From Isoetes taiwanensis (Eukaryota > Streptophyta > Lycopodiopsida > Isoetales > Isoetaceae): DNA of 64,000 bases. The stretch is taken from assembly GCA_021234155.1 (NCBI GenBank), contig JAJEKV010000109.1, positions 1,902,764 to 1,966,763 on the forward strand, read 5' to 3'. Shown one piece after another: positions 49,217 to 60,989 of this stretch (position 1 is its first letter; the number at the start of each line of letters is the position of its first letter). The position numbers and the translations under genes are program-made. The notes beneath the pieces were generated by a model. That model searched no databases. It saw only the letters and a list, made by a program, of their open reading frames with translations, and was not told where the DNA came from.

Positions 49217-50313
49217 AAAAGGCCGAATGCCGTTAGGTTCTTGGCGGAGCGCCTGCGCCTGCAGCTAGGGCGGCAACAGGGGGAGGAGGCCGCCCTCTTT
49301 CTCCTCTGACCGGCACTGCTACAGCCATCCTTGCAGACCCGAATCCCTAATCTGATGCTAGTGGGGTTTGCCAATGGCCATGGGGTTTCTTTCTTGAAAG
49401 AATTTGCAGATTTTGATTCAGAAGCAGCTTCAAGGCGGTCTTTCTGGTTTGTGTTGGTAAGCCACTAACGTGGCCTTTTGCTCTCAGTCTTTTAACAAGA
49501 ATGATGATTTTGTTTAAATAAATCACACCTATAAGGTGAAGCAGATTTAAGCAGGAATTAGAAAGAAAGCAGTTTCGGGTCTTCTTAGGCAGTCTTTTTA
49601 GATGGATCCTCTGATCAGATGGTTTTCTTCCCCTCCTCTTGCTCTTTCTTGCTAGCGGGAAGATTTAGGGATGTTTCTTGGAAAGAGCCAGTGTAAGTTC
49701 TTGGTCACAATTTTACAGTTTTAAAACAGGATGTCAGATTGTTTGATATTGCCGAGCTTAGGAGCCGATGGTGTCCGTGAAGACGCTTCCATATCAAGAC
49801 CAGATATCATGAGCCAAACTTTAGGGGAGTTTTGGTGGTTGGGCTGGTGTCTAGCCTATTGCGGGTTGGGTCGACCGGCACTTCCCGACAATGCGAAGAT
49901 CTCCTTTCAATCTCACATTTGGTAGCAAAACTGCAATTGATCATAGTTCGAAGCATATTAGCTTCTCTGAGCAGTGCGGGAGATTGTTCAGGTTACCCTT
50001 TGTCTCTTTTCTCTTCATTTCTAAATTTGCAAGAGGTTCTTGAAGCATTCAAGATTTGTCTACAACTTGTGGAAAATGCGGATTTAACTCCTGTAGTATT
50101 CTATTTAGCTAAGAAGATGTTCATACTGTAGTATTAGTTGGATAGAAGAAGAGGTTGAGAGAGCCGTATGAGTATTATAGCTGCAGACATGATTCAGATC
50201 CATGAGGGATCCTTTGTACTTTATTCATATCTGATCCATGAGGGATCTTTGTATTGTAATTCTTCCAATATGTTCAATACAAAAAATTCTTACCTTCAAA
50301 AAAAAAATAAAAA
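49217..50313 (+). mobile_element. 1.1-kb poly(A) retroposon with 15-bp target duplication
   Basis: The insert is flanked by AATTTGTAATATTGG at 49202-49216 and 50314-50328. It ends in TTCAAAAAAAAAATAAAAA, the hallmark of LINE-mediated retroposition. Removing it restores the Copia RT codons for QFVILV. The 5' part is GC-rich (GGGCGGCAACAGGGGGAGGA), and the 3' part has a repeated GATCCATGAGGGATC word (about 50197 and 50235). I recognise no protein. It may be a non-autonomous LINE derivative or a processed transcript copy. Confidence 0.82.
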
Positions 50314-50345
50314 AATTTGTAATATTGGTCGAACAACCAAATATA
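50314..50345 (+). mobile_element. Copia RT fragment, right part
   Basis: After the second copy of the target duplication the Copia frame continues for only a few codons (VILV then EQPNI) before similarity is lost. Confidence 0.5.
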
Positions 50346-50399
50346 TAAAATGAACTATTCTGTTCATATTTGCTAAAGATTTATAAAGCCACAATGTAC

Positions 50400-50492
50400 C
50401 TAGCACATGCTAGGCATATGCCGGCATATACCTGGATATGCCCACAAACCCACATAAACGAGGGTTTGCCCCCCTAAGGGCAACCCAAAAAA
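50400..50492 (+). repeat. Short dispersed repeat, family B, copy 2
   Basis: The copy contains ATGCTAGGCATATGCCGGCA, TACCTGGATATGCCCACAAA, then CCCACATAAACGAGGG and the terminal stem-loop GGGTTTGCCCCCCTAAGGGC-AACCC plus AAAAAA. It matches the copies at 13.1 kb and 55.8 kb through the whole 3' 80 bp. Confidence 0.65.
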
Positions 50493-50890
50493 GACTACAT
50501 TATATATGTTGCGAAAACTGCCACCAACTATATAGCTTCACCAAAGCGTGACGATAAATGAAATATCATGATTTCTAGACCATATTGAACGTTTATTCGA
50601 CTACAAAAGAGACAAATGTATGCAATGAATAGCGACATCATTTAGGAACATAAGACAGACAAAAGGAACATGCAAAAGTAGGTGTATGGTGAAGGAAACG
50701 CTTTTTAGAATTTTTTGAACTTTACAAAAGAAATATTTCATCATTTGATGAAATGGGAAGAATATGTAGCATAATAACAGGGGGTTTTCTTTGTGTTTTT
50801 GTACGCTTTTCACTAAGGTTTTCTTATGATTTTGTGATGTATTCAAATGGATGTACTAATGCGTACATCTAGAGTGCACCATTTCTGAGT

Positions 50891-51090
50891 CATTGATTTT
50901 AGCCTTTTTTTTTCAATGGTCAACAACCAATGGCTCACAACGAAAAGCCCTTTTTTTGTGCGTGTGGTGCATAATGGGCACATGAAGAGCCATTGATTTT
51001 AGCCTTTTTTTTTCAATGGTCAACAACCAATGCTCACAACAAAAGCCCTCTTTTTGTGTGTGTGGTGCATAATGGGCACATGAAGGGCTT
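50891..51090. repeat. 100-bp tandem duplication
   Basis: CATTGATTTTAGCCTTTTTT starts at 50891 and again at 50991. The two copies match through TCAATGGTCAACAACCAATG and GTGGTGCATAATGGGCACAT with a few small differences. Confidence 0.8.
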
Positions 51091-51099
51091 TTAGGACGC

Positions 51100-54000
51100 A
51101 TGTAGTGCAGTTTCCCCGCCGGCAACACATTTCTTATCATAACTTTTGATCTAGAGCTCTGTTTGAGATGATTTTTATTGCGTTGGAAAGCCCTCTCCGA
51201 GATCTTTTTGATAGTATATGATATGGATATGTTTGGTTAAGTTATCTATGTTAAAACAACAATTTTTCGGCCGGGTTTGGTAGGCTTTCACACCCACTCA
51301 CCGATTAATACAGATTGCGCTTATTGGATATTATTTTATGGCTCATTCCAAATGAAGCTTGCAAAAATTACCATGCATTTTTAGATTTTGAGGCGCTTAT
51401 TAAGCAAATTCCAAGGCTTCTAGATCCTTGTGCTAACAAGCGTAAAAGTTTCCCACTTTGGTTTCTCACCATAACAATCCATGGAGGCCGAAAGGTTTGT
51501 TAAATTCCAGCTTGAAAAATGTTTGTGTATGGGTGTTGCAAACTTTATGACTTTCGAATAATGGGATCAATCTGCTTCTATCTTTATGGTAACTTTTACT
51601 TATGTTCTATTTGTTTTATTGTGATCAAATTCAAAAGCTACAAAAGATGAAAGCCTCAAATGAATTCTAGTTTTTTCCTGGGTTTGAATTCTAAAATTTT
51701 TGTCACACCCGCGGGTGACGCCCCTAAGGCCCCTCAATGGGCCAAAAATTTTTTTTTTTGCAACACAAACCATTAACATCCAACATATAAAAATTAAATC
51801 CCCCAACACATAACAACCAACACATAACTACCATTGACATTAATTAACACAACCATTGGGTCCAACACATTTAAATTAAAAATCCCCCTTAAACCCCTTT
51901 GGTTTGGGTGCATATTCACACCTGGGTGACTCAAGCAACGAGTCGTTGGATAGGCATATTCACCCCTTATTCCTTAATCTACACCGTAAGTAAAGTTCCT
52001 CATTTGTGGGGTATGCAAGTACAACATTTGATATACTGTATAACAAGATTCGCAAAATACTATAAGATTTCAAGCGGAATACTATATGGTGTTGATTTCG
52101 TACGTGCAAAATACAATTATGAGAATGATGCCCCTCCATGCAAACATATTGGTGCTTGCCGTATAATACATTAAGTGATACAAGAATAATAACGATCTAT
52201 TTTATGGTTCAATTGATAACTGATATGTTACAGAATAAATAGACACATGTGTACAGTACTTGTACATGTAGACATGCAGATACTAGTAATGGTGCCCAGC
52301 ATTGCTGGGCATAAGTTGAGAGCCTATATATTTTTTGGGTTGTAATGAAAAGCATGCAGTAATAATCCAACTTTTGTAACTTTTGGCAACTTTTGCTCTT
52401 TAGTCTCTAGTTGCTCATCTTCTTCAATCTTGCTCTCCTGATTTTGCATATATAGATAATTATCCATTACCTATGAAATAATATGAAGCCAATATTCCAT
52501 TATACCCTATACGTAGAGCAGAATGAAGTAGTATATTCTAAGAAAGGTGAACTGTTGCGTGCTCAAGCACATAATCAAGTGCTGCCTATTAAATGAACTT
52601 TTTCTAAATGTTCAAATCATGCATGTCCTTATCATGCATGCAGTAATTGCTTATGAAACTATATGTTTCACTATGGCATGGCAACCCTATATGTCAAGCA
52701 GAATGAAGTATATCAGAAAGATTCAAGCTCATAATCCAGTATTCCTATTAAATGAACCTTTTTTACATCTTGAAATTCATACATTGTAGAGCTATCACAA
52801 CCCAAGATAGCTTTACCCGTTTTGAAGCAGGTTTATCTTCGTCTTTCTGCCATGAACATCACATTGCAGATTAAAAAAAAACTTTACAAGTGTTAGCTAA
52901 GAATTTCATCTTAGACAAATCTAAGCTACAAAAGTCCTCCGCAAATCCATAATCCTCTGCAAATTGATGTACAAAATAGTTCACTTTATATCGACTATTA
53001 TTGTTAAAGTAGATTCAAGAGACAAAGAACTGTTAAATGCAGTGTCAGAACTGGAGGAAGATGGATTAAAAAAATAAAAAAGGCTTTGTGCCATCAAAAC
53101 TTGAGAAGGTAAATGTGAATGAAGAAGAAGCAAGATATTCAATTGCTTGATGAAAAGGAGCAATGTGAAGAATGTTACTTACCTACTTGCAAGGCCATGA
53201 CTGCGTGGTCTTTAAAAGCCTTGTAGAGGTGTTCGTGTGGACCAAGGCCCAAGTGGATTACTTCTTGCCAAGCCACCTTTGGGCCACCTCTTAGCCGCAC
53301 AATCTATAGCCTTCAAGCTTGTGCTGATGGATTGCGCAAGCATGTTGTGTCTCAAGATGAACCTTCAGTACAGTTTGAGGAGTTCGCATTGCTACATCCA
53401 GTGATTAGAACACCAGCCCACACTTGAATCTTAAATAGGATATTCAGAGAAAATGCAGTTCCAATCACTGAAAGAAACCAATATAGATGTCATGACACAC
53501 TAAACCATGTTATAAAGACTATGAAAGATGCATACACAAAAGGTTAAAGAGCTGCAGGAGTTGATTTCTTTTCTATTAATAATTTGGGCCATAAAACTTT
53601 AGGCTTTCCGTACCGTCTGACAATCAGTGCACCCCAATGAAGCACCCAAATGAAGCGATCCTTTAACCTTCTGCCTAAAACCGTGAAATGATCAAAACCC
53701 ATGCAATTTCAGAAAAAAAATGAAACAACAAAATGCAATAAGCAATCAAGCATTTTTTGAAGGTAGAGGCCAATTATTGAATGAAATATCTCAAGTGGTG
53801 TATATATCCCTTTGCAACAAGCTCCAGTTATAATCCTGAAAGCTACATAATAACTCTTTCAAATGAGAAGTCTAAATAGATAGGATACATCTAGAGAGAA
53901 AGAAGCAGACTGCAATAACAGAAGAGCAGAGAAATCTTGTTCTTTCACTAATACTCTATTATTCGTTGATCTGCATTAAAAGTGGGAGCTACCATTTTTT

Positions 54001-54140
54001 GTAATCCTTTTCTGCGTTTCTCATTTTAGCTTTGGCTGGAGTATAGATGCCTGAATATAGAGTTGAGAATAAAGGATCACTGCAAGATCATTTGAACTAT
54101 GGAAACAGAATTAAGTTGTGTCAATTTATAAATCCATGAG
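51100..54140. other. Intergenic, no gene assigned
   Basis: AT-rich. The region holds a Helitron 3' end at 52283-52311 (listed separately). A GC-richer patch at 53190-53440 whose minus strand gives GPHEHLYKAFKDHAVMALQ just before a GTAAGT donor could be one exon of an unknown gene. TGTCACACCCGCGGGTGACG near 51701 resembles the start of some plant LTRs but has no partner. Confidence 0.35.
52283..52330 (-). mobile_element. Helitron 3' terminus (second copy of the family)
   Basis: Read on the minus strand, the sequence GGCTCTCAACTTA, hairpin TGCCCAGCATTGCTGGGCA (52311-52293), CCATTA and CTAG (52286-52283), then host T, matches the end of the 18.9-20.8 kb Helitron. It matches over the last 45 or so bases with about five differences. 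The body would extend to the right, but no TCTTATATTATAATG-like 5' end was found there, so length and cargo are unknown. Confidence 0.72.
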
Positions 54141-54149
54141 AAGGGCAGT

Positions 54150-55150
54150 ACCTGTATGTATAGGATCAGAGTGGAACATCACAGTTAGTACACAAATTGC
54201 TCCTATCAGATTCTGCTGCAGGAAACTGGATTCTTGCCGCTTCAGCGGGCAGCCCTTGATAGACACATCGTCTATTTTCAGAAAGTGGTTAATATGGGTG
54301 ATGCTCGCCCCTCGCACTGCTTACGCCGTGGGCAATGGGCCCGCAAATGCCTCGGGCCTATTGGAGGGGTAAGAGAGATCGCTGATTCGCCAGATGGAAC
54401 GCGGCAGAGCACCTGATGCATGCATGTGGGACACAGAGGCCGATCGTGATGCCCTCACAGAGTACTTGGACGCTTGTTTCCTTGCCAAGCTCGGGACCCC
54501 CAGCTTCTAGAGCAGGTCAAAACGCCCATTACAAGGAGCACATCAACCCCGTTGGTCCGGGGCCCGCGCAGCTCTACCGGCTCCCAAATCGCCTCAAAAG
54601 CGCAGACTCATTGCCTCCATTCGCGACAGATGCCCACCATCTCCTCGCGATCGAGATTCGGGCGGGTGGATTGGGGAGCCCCGCCAGACAACGTGCTCGT
54701 CGCTCTTTGCCAAACGAAAGTGCCATTGAGGATGAGTCTCACACTTTCCGAGTTGCCCAAAGATTCACCGATCCGCACTGGACACGCTTTTTAGTACGGT
54801 AGGACTTGCCCCTACATTTGCCGATGAACACACCGCCCAAGACGCAGCTCGGGTCGTGACATTCGTGAGGTAATTGGATCTCATGAGCCTACCTTTTGCC
54901 CCGCCGGGCTGGCCGATGACGCGCATTACAGTACGCGCAGACATGACTCAGATATATATTTGTGTGTTTTGCATTTCAGATATTGGAATGTTTTGTCGCC
55001 AGGCCGATTGTCGCCATGGTTTTTCCTCAAAACCCTTCGTGAGGGGTTTTAATCCGGGTAGTAATCCGCTTGCTGCGCTTTTGTATTGGGTCCCATAGAC
55101 TGATTGGTTTCCGTGGACGATAAAAATACCTTCCTTCCTTCCTTCCTTTG
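54150..55150 (+). mobile_element. LINE lineage A, C-terminal part and 3' end (copy d)
   Basis: The start reads FLPLQRAALDRHIVYFQKVV (about 54225-54290), colinear with LPLQRGALDRHIVYFQVV in the copy at 37.9 kb. The knuckle region is present as SAIEDESHTFRVAQR (about 54715-54765). The 3' UTR has CAAAACCCTTCGTGAGGGGT plus TTTA (55028-55052) and GGGTCCCATAGACTGATTGG, TTTCCGTGGACGATAAAAA. It ends in a (CTTC)n tail (55129-55150) where other copies have TATTC. It is strongly decayed. Confidence 0.78.
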
Positions 55151-55749
55151 GAGTGAATGAAGATGCAGTAAATGGAGCCTGAGGTAATTTGGAAAGGAAA
55201 ATGAAATGGGGATTCCCATTTGCTAGGATATGCTACCATGTTCATGCCTCGTAACATAGACATCTCTTAATAGCCAAAGGAGAATACTCTAAAAATGGAT
55301 CTTCTTGTCGAATCTACTATAGCCGAACTTACATATTTTTAGAATCTGCATCTTGCTTCATATAAAAACCATGATGGGCCTCTTCATATTTAACAATTTC
55401 TACCTCTTTTGCGGCCGATTGCATGAGCTCACAGAGTTTGCATTGCCTGAGCTGATCCTTGCAGCCCACAAAAATCATAGATTTTCGCACTATAGCCTAC
55501 CGGATTTGTTCCCTTTTCCTTTTTGGGTTGGTCCACTGCCAAGACCTCCTCTGGAACTTCATCTTGAAGCTCTGTATTTTCATCAGGTACCATAGCACAA
55601 TTATTTACAGCATTTGCTGTTTGTACATCCAAACTCAAAGCAATATGGTAAATAACTGCCATGCTCTTGGAAGCCAGAGGAAAATGCTTGGAAGAAGAAG
55701 AAGGGTCAAGCTGCACCATAGCCACGCCTGCGAAGGAATGGGGCTGGAT

Positions 55750-55865
55750 GACCGAGAGTTTACAGGCAGCAGCCAGTTTGGAGCAGTCACCAGCATATGC
55801 TAGGCATAATATGCCCACATACCCACATAAACAAGGGTTTGCCCCCCTGGGGGCAACCCAAAAAT
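55750..55865 (+). repeat. Short dispersed repeat, family B, copy 3
   Basis: GAGAGTTTACAGGCAGCAGC, CAGTTTGGAGCAGTCACCAG and CATATGCTAGGCATAATATG precede CCCACATAAACAAGGG and the stem-loop GGGTTTGCCCCCCTGGGGGC-AACCC with an AAAAA tail. This copy and the one at 13.1 kb share the longest 5' extension. Confidence 0.65.
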
Positions 55866-55869
55866 CGTG

Positions 55870-56545
55870 ATCTAACTGCCTACAATGCAAGTTACGAAAA
55901 TTTTACCTAAATTTTCTTAATCCTGACCTTTCATATGCATCCACGGTCTATAATGGAAGTTGATCATTTACACACAAAATTCCTTTAGTATTAATAAAGA
56001 TAAGAGTCAGCCCATAACATGGAAGGAACGCAACTTTCTTATTTTCCCATTCTTCCAGTGGATGAACAGATATATTTCATCCATTGGCAAAGTAAATTGC
56101 TTCTCTTATACTGAGTCATCCAACATTTAAAAAAATCATGTAAGATTGAGAAAAAAACCAATAGACACATTTCTGAACCTGGACAAGCTCAACAACAAAG
56201 ACTTTGTTTATCATTCTATGTTTGGGTTTTCACAAATATATTTTCATGATAAACAATGTTCACATAATGAATTTAAGATATATTTCATGAATGTGGCTGT
56301 AGAACTTTTCCTGCAAATACAGTTCTACAATGGTTTTTATTTACAATGAAAAACAATAAATTTTGTCGATGCTATATTGCAACAAATTGTTATTTTAAGG
56401 GAACAAGAAAGTAGGATAGGACAGGAAATTTTACATACTAGTTCTTAGGACGAAGTATATTAAAATACATATACATGTTGGCTATTAGGAATCCACGTGA
56501 TGCAGCTTATTTTTGATGACATATTATAGTAGACATATCGCCTAG
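55870..56545. other. Peroxidase downstream region
   Basis: AT-rich sequence 3' of the peroxidase gene. No other gene is seen. A poly(A) site must lie here but cannot be fixed. Confidence 0.4.
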
Positions 56546-56548
56546 AAC

Positions 56549-57717
<1,169 letters not shown>

Positions 57718-57732
57718 CTATGCAGATGGAGC

Positions 57733-57741
57733 TTATATAAG
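57733..57741 (-). promoter_or_regulatory. TATA box of the peroxidase gene
   Basis: The minus strand reads TTATATAAG here, 34-42 bases upstream of the ATG at 57699. This implies a very short 5' leader. Confidence 0.7.
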
Positions 57742-57744
57742 CTA

Positions 57745-58780
57745 TGATGCATTTCAAAAGTAGACAAAAAGCGAAGGTTCAATTGCATTTTCTCGCTGCA
57801 CAACACGACATACAGGAAGCCAAATACATGACTAGGATTTAGGCGCCATGCAAATTAACCATGATAGACCATAGCCAGGACCCTACATGCCTTGTCCTGT
57901 TGCTTGACTTGATGATTCCGTTGTGCAAATCGTTTTAGTTGCCACCGTAATTGTGTGTCCTTTGTTGGGCCCCAAGTTTGAAAGTTTGCCACTTTGAGAA
58001 AATAAATCACCCTCAATGCCAATTAGACTCCGCTAAAGGTTGAAATATTTCCACCGCTTTGCTCTTTTGCACGACTGGACTTGCTGTAGTTTAAACTCGT
58101 CAAAGTTGCCAACTATGTTTGGGTTGCCCGAAGGGCATACCCTAGGCCACGTTGTGTAGTTCATGGAATATTTTACGAATATATGGAATTAATGGCTTAG
58201 ATGGAATAGTTGAAAGATAGATAGATAGATAGTATTTTTATGTCATGCATTGAGAACGTACGACGGGAATGTTGAGAGGAGTATATGCTAAATTAAAGGC
58301 GACAGATAGTAGAGAAAAAAAAAATGCGTCAATGTTGCCTAATGGGGCTCGAAGGATATCCGACGGAACTAGCAGCTTGCATCATGAACCGAATTCGTGA
58401 CGAGAGAAAGGATGCGAGAAAAAAACTGTGGCTTGAAAGACCTGTAGGTATTCTTGAAAGCTATGAATTCTGTTAGCTATAACGCCCCTGTATTTCCTTC
58501 TGTCTTGTTTTTTGTCTTTGTCTCGGTTGGATTTAGCATAGCAGGCCTTACCGTGGGTTTGCCTTGGCCGATTAACTTGTGTCAGATTCATTTTGCTTTC
58601 TGGGTTTTCCCATCCCTTCTGGGTTGTTTTTCCATCCCTTCTCTTGTGATTCATCTTGATGGGCTAACTCCAGGGGTTCCTTTGCAGCGGCTTCTCTCTG
58701 GTTTATAGGGCAACCCCCTGTTGCGTTAGCGACTTTTTACGGCTGTTCTTAAACCTCGACCATTCTCTCTGCCCTAACGG
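57745..58780. other. Intergenic between divergent peroxidase and uL24m
   Basis: Contains a family B 3' hairpin on the minus strand (58117-58148), a (GATA)n microsatellite at about 58205-58230, and no gene. The peroxidase and the uL24m gene are transcribed away from each other. Confidence 0.5.
58117..58148 (-). repeat. Family B terminal hairpin only
   Basis: On the minus strand AGGGTATGCCC-TTC-GGGCAACCCAAA matches the last 25-30 bases of family B. Confidence 0.5.
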
Positions 58781-58786
58781 ATCGTT

Positions 58787-60097
58787 ATGGGATGGAAGGC
58801 TGCACAGAAGTGTTTGTCGCAATGGAAGATCCTCAAAGGGGACAAGGTACTACTGCCTACTACTGTTTTCGATTGCCTTAGTGCTAAAATTTATGAATTC
58901 CCATTGTGTTTTTAGGTCATGATCATGACAGGCAAGGATAAGGGTTTAACATGAACTGTTAGGAAAGTATTCCGGAGAGACAACCGTGTTATTGTAGAAG
59001 GCAGAATTTTGGTAAGCTTTGTTCAAACTTTCTTTAGTTGGTGTACCCTTGGTTAAACTTCCTGCAACAATGCAGGTAAAGCATTTCAAAAGAACAGCGG
59101 ATAGCTCTGGGAGGATCGTAACTATGGAGGCCTCCATCCATGTTTCAAATGTCCAACATATTGATCCTGTGTCAGGGTATGCGCCATGTGGAAAATATTC
59201 TTATAAGCAGCCATGTTTCAACCAACTTCACATTCAATCTAGTTCTAATGCCTCAGCTTTCTACATTGCTTTTGAGTATGGCATCATATGCTTTTGTTCA
59301 TACTATGTAGTCTGAAGAGGCTCTGGCTTCAGGTCTCCATGCAGAATAAATTTTCGATTTCTAGAGGATGGAACACGGATCCAAGTATCAGCTGGTAATT
59401 CTGCCTCTGGTAGCATCATTCCAAGGCCCGAAATTCATGCTCAGAGGAAAGTCAGAGAAGGTGAGTCCCCTTTGAAGTAACAGTTGGCCAAGCTTTTCTT
59501 AACTAATCAGTTGAAGCTCAATGACCTGCATTTCAAGACATTGATGGAAAAACTAGAGGTGGTTCTTGCTAGAGGTGGTTGCTACATGAAGTTCACATTA
59601 TTAGTTTTTTAAATTGCAAATAAAAACTTAGGATAGGACGGAGCGCCTTTATTAGATTTGTCAATACCTTGATCCCACCAAAGGTTTCCGTCGTATAGTT
59701 TTCTTGGTCGGCATGTCTAAATCCACAATTGTAAGCATCTTTCCAACCCTGAAGTCTAAACAAGGCCACTTCAATGGCTGAGGTTCATCTCAAGTCAGGT
59801 TCTTTAGCAGTGCAGATGTCCCTTCCTTTTCCCTACAATATCGTTATTTGCATTTATTTCAATGGGTTACAATATAAATCATTGCCACTTATACTCGTTG
59901 AATTTGCAGCCGACCCATCAGATACACGGAAAGAGAATGTTCTTGAAAGGACGTATGGCCCAATTACAAGACATGGCTTTCTACCCAGCTGTGACATGGG
60001 CTTTCTACCCAGCTGTGACATCTTTTCAGCATTGAAGATTGCTAAATTTCTACATGGATCTCCACTACAGTCAGATGGTCCTAATGACATCGTTTAA
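58787..60097 (+). pseudogene. Mitochondrial-type ribosomal protein uL24 (KOW), one in-frame TGA
   Basis: Homologue of the plant mitochondrial large-subunit protein L24 with a KOW RNA-binding motif. Exons: 58787-58846 (MGWKAAQKCLSQWKILKGDK), 58916-59011 (MIMTGKDKGLT-stop-TVRK, then RRDNRVIVEGRIL), 59076-59176 (VKHFKRTADSSGR, EASIHVSNVQHIDPVS), 59333-59460 (RFLEDGTRIQVSAG, SGSIIPRPEIHAQR) and 59910-60097 (ADPSDTRKENVLERTYGP to the stop). All junctions are GT-AG and all phases agree, giving about 190 residues. The only lesion is TGA at 58952-58954, where the family has Gly (GGA), in the KOW loop. A 24-bp in-frame tandem duplication (GFLPSCDM/GFLPSCDI, about 59975-60022) sits near the C-terminus. 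It is either a young pseudogene or a sequencing error in a live gene. Confidence 0.85.
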
Positions 60098-60099
60098 AG

Positions 60100-60345
60100 A
60101 ATATTGTATAGCTTTTGTAGCATAATTTGTTTGGTAACTAATTCGACACGCAATTGGTGATCATCATGGAGTTTTGCATATTGAACGCTACTAGTATACA
60201 ATGTAAGAAAGCATGCCCTGTACAAGCATGGTGATTTTGTCTTTGTTCCTTCTTCTACCAAGTTCTAAACTTACCTGAAAATGGCAATACAATTAGCATC
60301 ACTTTTGCCAAAATCTTTTTTCCATATTTTCTAACTCATATATCA
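60100..60345. other. uL24m downstream region
   Basis: AT-rich, presumed 3' UTR and intergenic sequence, without other features. Confidence 0.4.
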
Positions 60346-60348
60346 TCG

Positions 60349-60380
60349 TTTTTTTTTGGGTTGCCCAAGGGCAAATCGTA
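60349..60380 (-). repeat. Family B terminal hairpin with A tail
   Basis: On the minus strand ATTTGCCCTTGGGCAACCC is followed by a run of ten A. This is the family B 3' end with the longest A tail in the window. It lies 18 bp from a LINE lineage A tail. Confidence 0.55.
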
Positions 60381-60397
60381 GGATGGGAGGGGATGAT

Positions 60398-60445
60398 AAT
60401 AGAATAAACTTTTATCGTCCATGGAAACCAATTGGCCTATATGCT
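60398..60445 (-). mobile_element. LINE lineage A, extreme 3' end only (copy f)
   Basis: The plus strand shows AATAGAATAAACTTTTATCG, TCCATGGAAACCAATTGGCC and TAT, which is the tail and last 35 bases of the lineage. Similarity stops at 60445, so this is a severely truncated insertion. Confidence 0.6.
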
Positions 60446-60837
60446 AGTTATAAGGAATGGACTCGAACAGATTATAAGTAGTGGTTTAATTTGGATTTTT
60501 GGTCTGTTCTATTCTACATGCTTTATTCTTTCTCCAAAAATTTAATTCTCTTATGCTCTATCATTTTGGCCACAAGTATCATTCTTTTTCCTGGGTATAC
60601 ATTTTCGGTGTAGCCAAGGTTGGAAATTGAAGGGCTGCCCTTACTTTTTTCTGAAGGCCAGTTCAAAAACTGGACTTTCAAATTGCATGGCATAATTTAA
60701 ATTAGACTTTCATTTGCATTGTTAGTCTAAAAGTAGCAATGCATGGGCTTAATTTTTTTCCCTTTAAAATACTTAAAAGTAACAATGTACAATGCAATAT
60801 TTATAACACATTAAGATCCAATTCTTTTGGTTTCATG

Positions 60838-60985
60838 AGGCCGAACTGAGCATTGGCACAAATGACGCAAAACATGGAGACAATTCCAATGGATGTATTA
60901 CATAAGAAGCCGAGCAAGGCATGCAAAATCAAGCACATCAGGTATTCTGCTTTTGAAATTATTTTTATTGAAATGTCGTTGCACT
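60838..60985. repeat. Unknown dispersed segment, copy 1
   Basis: CATTGGCACAAATGACGCAA, AACATGGAG, GATGTATTACATAAGAAGCC, GAGCAAGGCATGCAAAATCA, AGCACATCAGGTATTCTGCT and TTTGAAATTATTTTTATTGA recur almost unchanged at 63425-63550. This copy has a 16-base insertion. Confidence 0.65.
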
Positions 60986-60989
60986 TATT

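Noticed and set aside
51701-51900. Possible LTR starting TGTCACACCCGCGGG
   Set aside because: Only the first bases resemble LTR starts seen in plants. No partner LTR, primer-binding site or coding region was found.
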